A model generated the notes under the pieces. That model did no database searches and was not told where the DNA came from. It saw only the letters and a program-made list of their open reading frames with translations. A program made the translations under genes and the position numbers. 64,000 nucleotides of DNA from Algoriphagus sp. (GTDB lineage Bacteria > Bacteroidota > Bacteroidia > Cytophagales > Cyclobacteriaceae): positions 124,001-188,000 of the forward strand of contig NZ_JABXIN010000002.1 in assembly GCF_013373065.1 (NCBI RefSeq), written 5' to 3'. Below are positions 1-8,815 of the stretch, piece after piece. The stretch's first letter is position 1. Each line of letters begins with the position of its first letter.

Positions 1-149
1 TTTTCCAAGTCCCGATTCAATAGCTCCCCCACTGCTTTGGCAATAATCTTTACTGCCCGGTCCTCATCGAATTGTTCTGGGAGTTCGGGCAAATCAAATT
101 GCTTTCTTGCTAGCGCATAAGCTGTTTCAACCAATTCTGGATTTTTCAT
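1..149 (-). CDS. Hypothetical protein, N-terminal part (runs off window)
   Basis: An open minus-strand frame starts with ATG at 149 and is still open at base 1, giving 49 residues. The visible N-terminus is acidic and helical-looking, with no signal peptide or membrane segment. I do not recognise the family. The gene lies 37 bp downstream of the DUF5606 gene on the same strand, but a rho-independent terminator sits between them, so it may be transcribed separately. The absence of stops and the sensible start support a real gene. The function cannot be called from this fragment. Confidence 0.6.
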   Translation of the reverse strand, partial: MKNPELVETAYALARKQFDLPELPEQFDEDRAVKIIAKAVGELLNRDLE

Positions 150-153
150 GGAT

Positions 154-180
154 TAAAAAAGCCCGGTTTTCCCGGGCCTT
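154..180 (-). terminator. Rho-independent terminator of the DUF5606 gene
   Basis: A GC-rich inverted repeat (GCCCGG / CCGGGC, 161-166 and 172-177) is followed by a run of T when read on the minus strand. It lies just after the stop codon of the gene ending at 186, so it terminates the engB-DUF5606 side. Confidence 0.8.
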
Positions 181-185
181 AAATT

Positions 186-617
186 TTATTCAGTTTCTTT
201 CTCTTCTGTCTCTTCATCCGAAGCTTGTAATACCTCAGGTATTTGCTGATGGATGATTGAATACCAAGAAATCAATTTTTTAATATCGGATACATAAACC
301 CGAGACTCGTCCACTTCAGGCAGAATATGCTTCATAAATGCGCGAAGTTCTGCCTCATCTGGATTCGAATCCAATCCCAAGTCACCCTGAAATTCAGCTT
401 CGATTTTCTTCATCACGCTTTCCAAAGGTTCGGCACCTTCTTCATTCAGGGTATAAATGGAAATATCGGCAAGAATGGAAACTCGATGGGAAATTCCGGC
501 TACGAGCTTGGCTTTTTTAGCATCCAAACTCTCTAGAATTACTCCAGTTCGGGTTGGTTTTAAAACTCTAAATAATCCTGGCTTTCCAGATACGGTAGCA
601 ATGTCTTTAAAATTCAT
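186..617 (-). CDS. DUF5606 family protein
   Basis: This 143-residue protein matches the DUF5606 family, a short Bacteroidota-restricted family, most clearly at its N-terminus (residues 1-60: FKDIATVSGKPGLFRVL, then a 'GVILESLD' stretch). The C-terminus is Glu-rich. There is no signal peptide or membrane segment, so it is expected to be cytoplasmic. The function is unknown. The N-terminal 'SGKPGL' region suggests a small beta-rich domain, but that is inference. It lies 38 bp downstream of engB on the same strand. A -7 box (638-645) in the gap suggests it also has its own promoter. Confidence 0.85.
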   Translation of the reverse strand: MNFKDIATVSGKPGLFRVLKPTRTGVILESLDAKKAKLVAGISHRVSILADISIYTLNEEGAEPLESVMKKIEAEFQGDLGLDSNPDEAELRAFMKHILPEVDESRVYVSDIKKLISWYSIIHQQIPEVLQASDEETEEKETE

Positions 618-637
618 GGGTTTAGATTTTCAGCTTG

Positions 638-645
638 CAAATATA
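638..645 (-). promoter_or_regulatory. Candidate Bacteroidota -7 box (TATATTTG) for DUF5606 gene
   Basis: The minus strand reads TATATTTG 20 bases before the ATG at 617, matching the TAnnTTTG consensus of the Bacteroidota primary sigma factor. A clear -33 TTG at the usual spacing is not visible. Confidence 0.5.
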
Positions 646-655
646 AAAGTTGCGC

Positions 656-1267
656 TCAATCCTGCGCACCAGTTTCGTATTCTTTGACCAATTCATCGAT
701 AAATTCCAGTAATTCATCTTTCCCGAAAGCGGTCTCCGAACTTGTAACAAAATAATCCGGGGCCTCCTCAAAGATTTCTTCAGTCTTTTTCAGGAATTTC
801 TGAACATTCTGATGGGTCTTAGTTTTGGACTGTTTATCGGCTTTTGTAAAAATCAAAGCCGCAGGTACGCCATTCACCCCACACCAAAGCAAAAACTCCA
901 AATCAATTTTTTGAGGTTCCAAGCGGCTATCGATCAAGACAAATACTCCAGTAAGATTATCCCGTTTCGTCAGATAAGTTTTGATCATATTTTCCCAACC
1001 CTGCTTGACCTTAACGTTGACTTTCGCAAATCCATAGCCCGGCAAATCCACTAAATACCACTGATCGTTGATCAAAAAATGATTGATCAATTGCGTTTTT
1101 CCAGGCTTTTGCGAGGTTTTTGCCAAATCCTTTTTGCCAGTCAACATATTGATCAGCGAACTCTTACCAACATTGGACCGCCCAATAAAGGCCACCTCTG
1201 CCCTGTCTGGCTTCGGGCATTTGCCTGGGTCTGAATTGGAAACAACGAATTCTGCTTTTTTGATCAT
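656..1267 (-). CDS. engB: Ribosome biogenesis GTP-binding protein YihA/YsxC (EngB)
   Basis: TRAFAC-class GTPase that acts in late assembly of the large ribosomal subunit. At 203 residues it has normal family length. G1/P-loop GRSNVGKSS is at about 29-37, the family 'KTQLINHF' switch I at 58-64, G3 DLPG at 74-77, G4 TKAD at 141-144 and G5 TSSE near 175-178. The family signature 'DLPGYGFAKV' is intact. ATG at 1267 is the chosen start. A -7 box (1286-1293) lies just upstream, and the gene is divergent from ubiE. It is probably essential, as in other bacteria. There are no anomalies. Confidence 0.97.
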   Translation of the reverse strand: MIKKAEFVVSNSDPGKCPKPDRAEVAFIGRSNVGKSSLINMLTGKKDLAKTSQKPGKTQLINHFLINDQWYLVDLPGYGFAKVNVKVKQGWENMIKTYLTKRDNLTGVFVLIDSRLEPQKIDLEFLLWCGVNGVPAALIFTKADKQSKTKTHQNVQKFLKKTEEIFEEAPDYFVTSSETAFGKDELLEFIDELVKEYETGAQD

Positions 1268-1285
1268 GTCCTTGGAATTTGATCA

Positions 1286-1293
1286 CAAAATTA
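1286..1293 (-). promoter_or_regulatory. Candidate -7 box (TAATTTTG) for engB
   Basis: On the minus strand TAATTTTG fits TAnnTTTG and ends 18 bases before the engB ATG, which places the transcription start about 10-13 bases upstream of the codon. Confidence 0.5.
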
Positions 1294-1389
1294 GGGTTTA
1301 ATTCCATAGCGAACACCCTGTATCTTTTTTAACATTTTTCACTTCCTCGGGTTTCTTCAGTATTATTGCGCACCAAAAGTACCATTCTG

Positions 1390-2112
1390 ATGTCCGTAGT
1401 CCCTTATAAAGATAAAGAAGACCCTAAAAAAGCACAGGTAGCTGAAATGTTTAACAACATCAGCCCCAAGTATGACCTACTCAATCATGTGCTGAGTTTA
1501 GGAATTGATATTATTTGGCGAAAAAAAGCCATCAAAATGCTCCAAAAAGATCAACCTAAATTGATTTTGGACATTGCTACAGGTACAGGGGACTTCGCTA
1601 TTGAGGCTTTGGCTCTAAATCCAGAAAAAATCATTGGGGTAGATATCTCCGAAGGGATGCTGGAAGAAGGTCGAAAAAAAATGAAGAAACGAAAACTGGA
1701 TCATATCATCGATATGCAACTGGGAGATTCAGAAGGTTTGTTATTTGAGGATAATAAGTTTGATGCAGTCATCGTTTCATTTGGAGTTAGAAACTTCGAA
1801 AATCTGGAAAAAGGCCTAGCCGATATGTATCGTGTATTGAAACCTGGAGGGAAAACAGTCATTTTGGAATTTAGTAAACCAAAGGCTTTTCCGATGAAAC
1901 AGGCCTATTCCTTTTATTCGAATGCGATCCTGCCTCAAATTGGAAAAATTGTATCCAAGGACAATTCTGCTTATACTTATCTTCCAGAATCAGTCCAGGC
2001 TTTTCCGGATGGGGAAGATTTTCTGGCTGTATTGAAAAAAGTTGGATTTCACAGCACGGTATGCAAACCACTCACTTTTGGAATAAGCTCAATTTACGTA
2101 GGGAAAAAGTAG
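1390..2112 (+). CDS. ubiE: Demethylmenaquinone methyltransferase UbiE/MenG
   Basis: SAM-dependent C-methyltransferase for the last step of menaquinone synthesis (demethylmenaquinone to menaquinone). The frame opens at a TTG at 1366, but the ATG at 1390 gives the usual UbiE N-terminus (240 residues), with '[20 protein letters not shown]' at 14-33. The SAM-binding glycine motif [10 protein letters not shown] is at 61-70, the acidic ribose-binding VDIS at 84-87, and a post-motif LKPGG precedes strand 5. The 3' end overlaps the porT gene by 52 bp, so the two are probably co-transcribed. The ubiE-porT order is common in Bacteroidota. Confidence 0.95.
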   Translation: MSVVPYKDKEDPKKAQVAEMFNNISPKYDLLNHVLSLGIDIIWRKKAIKMLQKDQPKLILDIATGTGDFAIEALALNPEKIIGVDISEGMLEEGRKKMKKRKLDHIIDMQLGDSEGLLFEDNKFDAVIVSFGVRNFENLEKGLADMYRVLKPGGKTVILEFSKPKAFPMKQAYSFYSNAILPQIGKIVSKDNSAYTYLPESVQAFPDGEDFLAVLKKVGFHSTVCKPLTFGISSIYVGKK

Positions 2113-2861
2113 GTTTTCTTGCTCTTCTCCTTTTTTTAGTTGCGAATTCAGCTAATTCCCAAGGGCTTTTTGGATTAACCAGCACTTCAGGTTCTGACGA
2201 TAAATTCATCTCCTACGGGTTTTTCTTGGCTGCTCATACAAATACTTACCGACTGAAATATACCGATGAGTTTGTAAGGGCTTCTGATCCTGCTTCGCCC
2301 AATGTACGCGGCATTTTCCCACAGTATAATCCCGGGTTTTCCTTGGGATTCATTGGAATGATGCGTTTTCATGACCAGGTCCAGCTTTTATTTACCCCCA
2401 AAATCGGGTTTTATGAATTCCGAACGGAAGTTCAGTACTTTCCGACGGATTTCACTTCTGACCTGGGGAATACACCCGAAGAACCAGTAACACCTGTTGC
2501 GGATGTTAATACAATTATCAATGAGGCAACGATGATTGAATTACCGTTACTTTTAAAATACCGCTCGCAACGCTTCAACAACACCCGGATGTATTTCCTT
2601 GGAGGAGCTAGTTACCAGTTCCGGACAAAAAGCCAGGATGAAGCCAATTTGGAAGATTTGGTTACTACCGGGCAGGATTATTCCATCGAACTGGGAATGG
2701 GTTTCGAGATTTATTTTCGTTTTTTCAAGTTTGCGCCGGAAATCCGGTTTTCGCATGGACTCAATAATATATATCAAGCGGAAAACACCAACCCAGACAT
2801 CCGAGACGCCATTTCAAGCATCAAACGGAAATCCGTCACGCTCTATTTGAACTTCCAATAA
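2061..2861 (+). CDS. porT: PorT-type outer-membrane beta-barrel protein (type IX secretion)
   Basis: At 266 residues it has PorT family length. An N-terminal hydrophobic segment (about 17-34, ending Ala-Asn-Ser-Gln-Gly) looks like a signal peptide. It is followed by alternating beta-strand sequence rich in aromatics, ending 'VTLYLNFQ' with the terminal aromatic expected of an outer-membrane barrel. In Porphyromonas and flavobacteria PorT is needed for type IX secretion. The position directly after ubiE is typical of PorT. The only in-frame ATG is at 2061, inside ubiE, giving a 52-bp overlap and suggesting translational coupling. The family call is firm. The T9SS role is inferred from homology and context. 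Confidence 0.85.
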   Translation: MQTTHFWNKLNLRREKVGFLALLLFLVANSANSQGLFGLTSTSGSDDKFISYGFFLAAHTNTYRLKYTDEFVRASDPASPNVRGIFPQYNPGFSLGFIGMMRFHDQVQLLFTPKIGFYEFRTEVQYFPTDFTSDLGNTPEEPVTPVADVNTIINEATMIELPLLLKYRSQRFNNTRMYFLGGASYQFRTKSQDEANLEDLVTTGQDYSIELGMGFEIYFRFFKFAPEIRFSHGLNNIYQAENTNPDIRDAISSIKRKSVTLYLNFQ

Positions 2862-2905
2862 GTGATATCTTTTTAGAAATTTTTCTTTTCCCCTAACTTG
2901 GGGCT

Positions 2906-3664
2906 ATGGAAAGAAAAATCGCACTCATCACCGGAGCAACTTCAGGTATTGGAAAAGCTTGTGCTCTTATTTTAGCAAAAAACGGATATGATCTAATCGT
3001 CACTGGAAGGAGAAAGGACCGGTTGGAGGAATTGAAAAAAGAAGTGCCATCAGGCATTGAAATTTTACCCTTGACCTTTGATGTTCGGGATAAAGAAGCT
3101 GTATTTCAAATTCTAGGAAACCTTCCCGATCGCTGGAAAAATATAGACGTATTGATCAACAATGCTGGGAATGCGCATGGTCTTGACCCTATCCAAACAG
3201 GAGATACCGATGATTGGGACGCCATGATGGATATCAATGTCAAGGGGCTATTATACGTTTCCAAGGCAATTATTCCAGGGATGACCGAACGGAAATCAGG
3301 CACTATCATCAATATAGGATCCATTGCGGGGAAAGAAGTCTATCCAAATGGAAATGTGTATTGTGGTTCCAAACATGCAGTGGATGCAATCACAAAAGGG
3401 ATGCGAATCGATCTAAATCCTTTTGGAATAAAAGTAATTGGCATTCATCCTGGATTGGTTGAAACGGAGTTTTCTCTTGTTCGATTCAAAGGAGACGAAG
3501 AGCGGGCAGAAAAAGTTTATCAGGGCTATGAGCCGCTACATGCCCAAGATATCGCGGAAATCGTAGAGTTTTGCATTAATCGACCTCCACATGTCGTATT
3601 GGCGGACCTTGTGGTACTTCCTACAGCACAAGCATCTGCGACATTGGTAAATAAAAATGCCTAA
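2906..3664 (+). CDS. SDR family NAD(P)-dependent oxidoreductase (YdfG-like)
   Basis: Classical short-chain dehydrogenase of 252 residues. The cofactor loop TGATSGIG is at about 9-16, the NNAG motif at 86-89, a catalytic Ser around 138 and the YCGSK (YxxxK) motif at about 151-155. Arg residues after the second strand ('TGRRKDR') favour NADP(H). The overall sequence resembles the YdfG/serine 3-dehydrogenase group that oxidises beta-hydroxy acids such as L-allo-threonine; the substrate is not provable here. Cytoplasmic. The stop overlaps the start of the next gene by 8 bp, indicating an operon. Confidence 0.88.
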   Translation: MERKIALITGATSGIGKACALILAKNGYDLIVTGRRKDRLEELKKEVPSGIEILPLTFDVRDKEAVFQILGNLPDRWKNIDVLINNAGNAHGLDPIQTGDTDDWDAMMDINVKGLLYVSKAIIPGMTERKSGTIINIGSIAGKEVYPNGNVYCGSKHAVDAITKGMRIDLNPFGIKVIGIHPGLVETEFSLVRFKGDEERAEKVYQGYEPLHAQDIAEIVEFCINRPPHVVLADLVVLPTAQASATLVNKNA

Positions 3665-4415
3665 TCCTCTGATGAGATTCCTGTATATCGCCCTTGTTTT
3701 GATTATTTGGAGCTGTAGTACCCCAAAAAGTGATCAGGAAATTTTCTCCGAAAAACAAAAGGAAAACCTGTCTCCTATTGCTCAAGTAGAGCAAGAATCT
3801 ATCCCAACATTAGAACAAACCTTGATTGACCAAGGATTGGTAAATCTAGAAGATGTAATTCCAGGGATTCGGATAGAATTGAAGTATTCTACTACGGACA
3901 ATTTTTTCGGACAGGATGTTTATGGAGATTTAACTCATGCCTACCTTCAACCGGAGGTTGCGGAGCGATTAAAAAAGGCGCAAGAGATTTTACAAGATGA
4001 ATATCCGCAGCTTTCCCTTTTGGTTTATGATGGGGTTCGGCCACTTTCTGTACAGCAGATCTTATGGGATAATTTGGACAAACCCGACAGCATCAAGCCA
4101 CTCTATGTTGCAGATCCCAAAAAAGGCAGCTTACATAACTTTGGCGTGGCGGTAGACCTGACCATCTTTGACACGGAGGCAGATTCTGTTTTGGATATGG
4201 GAACTGGCTATGATTTCTTTGGCTATGCTGCCTATCCGGACCGGGAAGCCCAAATGCTGGCCGAAGGAGTCCTCACGGAAGCTCAAATAAAGAACCGGGA
4301 AATCCTTCGAAAAGTCATGACTGAAGCTGGATTTACCGGAATTGGATCAGAATGGTGGCATTTTAATGCTTATTCCAGAAAAGAAGCTGGTGAGAAATTT
4401 AAAATTGTAGATTAA
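3657..4415 (+). CDS. VanX/DdpX-like D-Ala-D-Ala dipeptidase, lipoprotein (M15D)
   Basis: Zinc dipeptidase of peptidase family M15D, which cleaves D-Ala-D-Ala. Metal and catalytic residues are visible: Arg in 'YDGVRP' near 128, SLHNFGVAVD with His160 and Asp167, and EWWH with Glu232 and His235. Unlike cytoplasmic VanX, it begins with a signal and lipobox ('LIIWSC', Cys20), so it should be a lipid-anchored periplasmic or surface protein. The start is ATG 3657, overlapping the SDR stop; ATG 3672 is possible and gives the same mature protein. With no vanH/vanA neighbours, a murein-recycling role is more likely than glycopeptide resistance. Confidence 0.9.
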   Translation: MPNPLMRFLYIALVLIIWSCSTPKSDQEIFSEKQKENLSPIAQVEQESIPTLEQTLIDQGLVNLEDVIPGIRIELKYSTTDNFFGQDVYGDLTHAYLQPEVAERLKKAQEILQDEYPQLSLLVYDGVRPLSVQQILWDNLDKPDSIKPLYVADPKKGSLHNFGVAVDLTIFDTEADSVLDMGTGYDFFGYAAYPDREAQMLAEGVLTEAQIKNREILRKVMTEAGFTGIGSEWWHFNAYSRKEAGEKFKIVD

Positions 4416-4487
4416 CCCAAACATGGAAAAGCATTTAGGGTCTAAACCTTGAGGTTATTCCAGCTAAAAATTTTGGATCGGATTCCC

Positions 4488-4495
4488 TACTTTTG
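4488..4495 (+). promoter_or_regulatory. Candidate -7 box (TACTTTTG) for pyrD
   Basis: TACTTTTG matches TAnnTTTG. Its last three bases are the TTG that opens the long pyrD frame, so that TTG is promoter DNA rather than a start codon. This supports the GTG at 4520. Confidence 0.55.
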
Positions 4496-4519
4496 CCTGT
4501 AGCGAAAAAACCATTTCCC

Positions 4520-5560
4520 GTGTACAAATCCCTACTCAAACCGCTTCTTTTTACTCAATCTCCTGAAGCTGCCCATCATTTCACCTTCGACTTAACAAAG
4601 ACCACCTTCAATCTTCCAATCATTGGAAGTATCATCCGAAAGTCTTTTTCATTTGAGGATAAAAAGCTGGAGCGCGAAGTTTTTGGATTGAAATTCAAAA
4701 ATCCGGTTGGATTGGCTGCGGGATTTGATAAGGATGCCAAACTGATCGATGAAATGGCGATGCTTGGATTTGGTTTCATCGAAATCGGGACCTTAACGCC
4801 AAAACCACAAGACGGCAACCCAAAACCTCGCCTTTTTCGCCTTCCTCAGGATGAAGCGCTCATCAATCGAATGGGCTTCAACAACGGTGGTGTTTTAGCG
4901 GCCGTCGAGCGATTGAAAAATCGAAAATCAGATGTCATTGTGGGTGGAAACATTGGAAAAAACAAAGTCACTCCCAATGAAAAGGCTGTTGAGGACTACC
5001 TCTTTTGTTTGGAAGCCCTGCATCCTTATGTGGACTATTTTGTGGTAAATGTAAGTTCGCCTAACACCCCCAACTTACGGGATTTGCAGGAAAAGGAGCC
5101 GCTTAAAGCCTTGCTGACGGCAGTCAAATCAGCCAATGACGCAAAGGAAAAACCGAAACCTATTTTACTCAAGATTGCACCTGATTTGACCGATGGGCAG
5201 TTGGATGACATTGTCGAAATCATTCAAGAAACCGGAATAGATGGTGTAATTGCGACCAACACGACCATCGACAGAACTCAATTAAAAACTGACAAAAACC
5301 AAATTGAAGCGATCGGTGCAGGAGGTGTCAGCGGAAAAGTCTTAAACAATCGAAGCACAGAGGTCATTCGTTACCTCCATCAAAAATCCAAGGGTACTTT
5401 CCCCATTATTGGAGTGGGAGGAATTTTTGGGCCAGAGGATGCAATTGAAAAACTAGAAGCGGGTGCATCCTTGGTACAGGTTTATTCAGGCATGATTTAT
5501 GAAGGACCTAACCTTATTAAACGCATCAAAAAGGGCTTGGCTACATATTTCTCCAACTAA
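4520..5560 (+). CDS. pyrD: Quinone-dependent dihydroorotate dehydrogenase (class 2)
   Basis: FMN enzyme that oxidises dihydroorotate to orotate and passes electrons to the quinone pool, the fourth step of pyrimidine synthesis. I chose the GTG at 4520 (346 residues) because the protein then begins [10 protein letters not shown], matching the class 2 amphipathic membrane-binding N-terminus, and because the earlier TTG at 4493 lies in the predicted -7 box. FMN/substrate motifs are [10 protein letters not shown] (about 64-73), NRMGFNN, the catalytic-Ser segment [19 protein letters not shown] and GVGGI. It is a single gene between the VanX-like lipoprotein and ftsK. Confidence 0.95.
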   Translation: MYKSLLKPLLFTQSPEAAHHFTFDLTKTTFNLPIIGSIIRKSFSFEDKKLEREVFGLKFKNPVGLAAGFDKDAKLIDEMAMLGFGFIEIGTLTPKPQDGNPKPRLFRLPQDEALINRMGFNNGGVLAAVERLKNRKSDVIVGGNIGKNKVTPNEKAVEDYLFCLEALHPYVDYFVVNVSSPNTPNLRDLQEKEPLKALLTAVKSANDAKEKPKPILLKIAPDLTDGQLDDIVEIIQETGIDGVIATNTTIDRTQLKTDKNQIEAIGAGGVSGKVLNNRSTEVIRYLHQKSKGTFPIIGVGGIFGPEDAIEKLEAGASLVQVYSGMIYEGPNLIKRIKKGLATYFSN

Positions 5561-5615
5561 TTTTACGAAACCGACCCGAAACCTTATCTTCAAATTCAGG
5601 AATTGAACCGCATCT

Positions 5616-8102
5616 ATGCCCAGCAATTCACCCAAACAAAATACTTTTAGGAAAAAAGGCGAAAAGAATACAAAGACCAAATCAAAAGGATCTGGAATTA
5701 AACTATCCTTTGGAGGTTTTAAAAGTTCAAAAATCGTCCTCACCCTTGGGATCATCATGATGTCCTTGGGCATCTTTCTATTTTTTGCATTTATTAGCTA
5801 TCTTCTGAACGGTCCGGCTGATCAAAGCCTGGTCATGAACAATCCGGTTTCCGAAAGCCGGGAAATTGCACAGGAATCCCAAAATTGGCTGGGACTTTTG
5901 GGGGCAAAAGCAAGCCATATTTTGATCTATCGATGGTTTGGTATTGCAGCCTTTCTCATCCCTCCTTTTCTATTCATTTTGGGATTTCGATGGGCTTTTA
6001 AGCTTTCTTTAATTTCCCTCACCCGCTACACGAGTTTCGCACTCTTCTTTACATTCTGGCTTGGGTTGCTCACCGGATATATCGTTATTCTGGTAAAAGG
6101 ATATTCCTATTGGAGTTTCTTGTCGGGTGGATTTGGCTATGAATTAGCCAAGCTTTCCGCTGATTATTTAAGTTGGGGAACCTTTATTTTATTGGCAGGC
6201 TCCCTGCTGGTTTTCGTGGTTTTCTTTTTTGACATTGACAAATTGGAATGGTTCAGTACCAAAAATTCAGAGACTGATCTGGATTTATTGGAAGATGATA
6301 AAATTACCGAGGATGAATTAGCAATAAAGCCAAGCTCTAAAAATGAGGATCCATTTGGATTAGACGAAGAGGAAGATGAGGTCTTGGACGATGGCTCTTC
6401 CTGGACGGTAAAAAATTCAGAAGAACCAGAGACTGAAGAAAATGAATCAGAATTGGATGATTTATTTGAAGTCAAACAAGTAGATCTTCTGGCTGAAAAC
6501 ACGGAAAAACCTACTTCTAAGCCTATTGAAGAAAAACAGTTTTCGGTAACAAAAGCTCAAAACCAGGAGAAGACAGCGGAAGAAGTCGAAAATCTGGATC
6601 CCTATGACCCAACCTTGGACCTTCCTCGCTATCAATACCCAACCCTTGATCTTTTGAATGAATATGATCTTCAAAAAGTAACTGTCACTAGACAGGAACT
6701 CGAAGAGAATAAAAATAAAATCGTAGAGACCTTAGAGAATTTCAAGATCGGAATTCAGGAGATCAAAGCGACCATTGGTCCTACAGTTACGCTCTATGAA
6801 ATCGTACCAGAACCAGGTGTAAAGATTTCTAAAATCAAAAACCTGGAGGATGACATCGCCTTGAGTTTGGCTGCTTTGGGAATCCGAATCATTGCTCCGA
6901 TCCCAGGAAAGGGAACTATCGGTATTGAAGTTCCAAATAAAAATCGGGAACTCGTACCGGCGCGAGCAGTCATCGGCACTGAAAAGTTCATGCGATCGGA
7001 CAAAGATCTCCCGGTAGCTCTTGGCAAAACGATTTCCAATGAAGTTTTCGTGATGGATCTTGCAAAAATGCCTCACTTGCTGATGGCAGGGGCAACGGGT
7101 CAAGGGAAGTCTGTGGGCTTGAATATGATTTTGGCTTCTCTGATTTATAAGAAGCATCCAGCTCAATTGAAATTTGTCCTAGTCGATCCGAAAAAGGTGG
7201 AATTGACCCTTTTCAATAAAATTGAGCGGCACTTCCTCGCAAAACTTCCGGGTTCTGAAGAGGCTATTATCACCGATACCAAAAAGGTAATCTTCACATT
7301 AAACTCGCTCTGTATTGAGATGGACAACCGATACAATCTTCTTAAAGATGCCGGTGCCAGAAACCTCAAAGAATACAATGCGAAGTTTATAGCCCGGAAA
7401 CTCAACCCTGAAAAAGGACATCGATTCATGCCTTACATCGTACTCGTGATCGATGAGTTAGCGGACTTGATGATGACGGCAGGAAAAGAGATTGAAGGTC
7501 CGATTGCACGATTGGCACAACTGGCACGAGCTATCGGAATTCACTTAGTTGTAGCTACCCAACGACCTTCTGTAAACGTAATTACAGGTATTATCAAAGC
7601 TAATTTCCCAGCACGCCTTTCCTTCCGAGTTACTTCAAAAATAGACTCCCGCACGATTCTCGATGCAGGCGGAGCGGATCAATTGATAGGAATGGGTGAT
7701 ATGCTTCTTTCTCAAGGTTCTGAGGTGATCCGCTTGCAATGTGCCTTCTTGGACACTCCCGAAGTAGAAGCAATTTGTGATTGGATTGGAGAGCAAAAAG
7801 GATATCCAGATGCCTATCTGTTACCTGAATATGAAGGAGAGGATAGCGACAATTCCATTGGAGATGTTGATCTATCAGATCGGGACCCTTTGTTTGATGA
7901 AGCTGCTAAACTCATCGTATTGCATCAACAAGGAAGTACCTCCCTGATTCAGCGAAAATTGAAACTTGGGTATAACCGCGCGGGAAGAATTATTGATCAA
8001 TTGGAAGCCGCTGGAATTGTAGGGCCTTTTGAAGGATCAAAAGCAAGAGAAGTCCTAATCCAAGATGAAGCTAGTTTGGAACAGTTATTGAATAGTTTGT
8101 AG
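5616..8102 (+). CDS. ftsK: DNA translocase FtsK/SpoIIIE
   Basis: Membrane-anchored ATPase that pumps chromosome ends through the division septum and activates XerCD at dif. The 828 residues comprise a basic N-tail, about four membrane helices (45-230), a Glu/Asp-rich linker (225-330), then the alpha/beta motor with Walker A GATGQGKSVG near 492-501 and Walker B VLVIDELADLM near 608-618, followed by the 'ATQRPSVNVITG' segment. The last 60 residues form the winged-helix gamma domain that reads KOPS-type sites ('LIQRKLKLGYNRAGRIID'). Length is normal for the phylum. It is followed closely by the LolA-like gene. Confidence 0.97.
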   Translation: MPSNSPKQNTFRKKGEKNTKTKSKGSGIKLSFGGFKSSKIVLTLGIIMMSLGIFLFFAFISYLLNGPADQSLVMNNPVSESREIAQESQNWLGLLGAKASHILIYRWFGIAAFLIPPFLFILGFRWAFKLSLISLTRYTSFALFFTFWLGLLTGYIVILVKGYSYWSFLSGGFGYELAKLSADYLSWGTFILLAGSLLVFVVFFFDIDKLEWFSTKNSETDLDLLEDDKITEDELAIKPSSKNEDPFGLDEEEDEVLDDGSSWTVKNSEEPETEENESELDDLFEVKQVDLLAENTEKPTSKPIEEKQFSVTKAQNQEKTAEEVENLDPYDPTLDLPRYQYPTLDLLNEYDLQKVTVTRQELEENKNKIVETLENFKIGIQEIKATIGPTVTLYEIVPEPGVKISKIKNLEDDIALSLAALGIRIIAPIPGKGTIGIEVPNKNRELVPARAVIGTEKFMRSDKDLPVALGKTISNEVFVMDLAKMPHLLMAGATGQGKSVGLNMILASLIYKKHPAQLKFVLVDPKKVELTLFNKIERHFLAKLPGSEEAIITDTKKVIFTLNSLCIEMDNRYNLLKDAGARNLKEYNAKFIARKLNPEKGHRFMPYIVLVIDELADLMMTAGKEIEGPIARLAQLARAIGIHLVVATQRPSVNVITGIIKANFPARLSFRVTSKIDSRTILDAGGADQLIGMGDMLLSQGSEVIRLQCAFLDTPEVEAICDWIGEQKGYPDAYLLPEYEGEDSDNSIGDVDLSDRDPLFDEAAKLIVLHQQGSTSLIQRKLKLGYNRAGRIIDQLEAAGIVGPFEGSKAREVLIQDEASLEQLLNSL

Positions 8103-8134
8103 TCGCTGTTTTTAATACTTACGGCTACAAATTC

Positions 8135-8788
8135 ATGAAAAAAATTGCCCTAGTTTTCTCCATCATTGTATTGGGTCTATTTAGTACCCAGGTGGAAGCC
8201 CAACAAGATCCCAAGGCCAAAACCATTTTGGATGCAATGAGTCAAAAGTTCCAGAGCATGAATGGCTTTACAGCTCAATTTGATTTTATTTTTCAGGATG
8301 CTACCGGTAGTAGTGACCGACAAACCGGAGAAATAGCAGTCAAAGGAGAACAATACCGTCTCAAACTTCCCGAGCAGGAAATCTATAATGATGGTAAAAC
8401 GGTTTGGACTTTTATTCAAGCAGATGGCTACAAGGAAGTGACCATCAATGATGTCTCCCAGATGGAAGGTGAACTCACCCCTTCGAATATTTACCGGATG
8501 TACGAATCAGGGTACAATTACACTCTTTTACCATCCAAGCAGTTTCAAGGCAAAGCTGTGGATGTGGTGGAATTAATTGCATTAGACGGAAATGCTCCAT
8601 TCGAGCAGGTCAAATTAATGATCGATAAGAACAGCAAAGATCTTTTGGGATGGGAAATGTTTGATGGACAAGGAGGGATGTATTCTTATACATTTAAAAA
8701 CCTACAGCCAAATGCCAATTTGCCTGCTACCTATTTTGCCTTTGATACCAAAAAGTATCCCGGAATTGAAATTATTGATCTGAGATAA
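8135..8788 (+). CDS. LolA-like outer-membrane lipoprotein carrier protein
   Basis: Periplasmic protein of 217 residues with a signal peptide (1-22, cleavage after VEA). Mature residues 30-200 follow the LolA pattern: 'LDAMSQKFQSMNGFTAQFDFIF' style helix and first strands, 'GEIAVKGEQYRLKLPEQEI', 'DGKTVWTF', then an antiparallel sheet. LolA shuttles lipoproteins from the inner to the outer membrane. Bacteroidota encode several LolA-like paralogues, so the exact cargo is uncertain. It lies 32 bp after ftsK, a neighbourhood often seen in the phylum, and ends at a bidirectional terminator. Confidence 0.88.
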   Translation: MKKIALVFSIIVLGLFSTQVEAQQDPKAKTILDAMSQKFQSMNGFTAQFDFIFQDATGSSDRQTGEIAVKGEQYRLKLPEQEIYNDGKTVWTFIQADGYKEVTINDVSQMEGELTPSNIYRMYESGYNYTLLPSKQFQGKAVDVVELIALDGNAPFEQVKLMIDKNSKDLLGWEMFDGQGGMYSYTFKNLQPNANLPATYFAFDTKKYPGIEIIDLR

Positions 8789-8815
8789 GCAGCCCTCGAA
8801 AGGACTGCTTTTCTA
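8787..8815. terminator. Bidirectional terminator between LolA-like gene and cvpA
   Basis: AAGCAGCCCT / AGGACTGCTT form a stem with one mismatch around a CGAA loop (8787-8810). T-rich sequence follows on the plus strand. The two flanking genes converge here. Confidence 0.75.

Noticed and set aside
3657-4415. Vancomycin-resistance locus because of the VanX-like gene
   Set aside because: There is no vanH, vanA or vanRS nearby, the protein is a lipoprotein, and Gram-negative bacteria use such dipeptidases in peptidoglycan turnover.
6164-6502. Ser-rich open frame antisense to the ftsK linker
   Set aside because: It is the complement of the acidic, low-complexity FtsK linker and shows no independent start signals or family resemblance.
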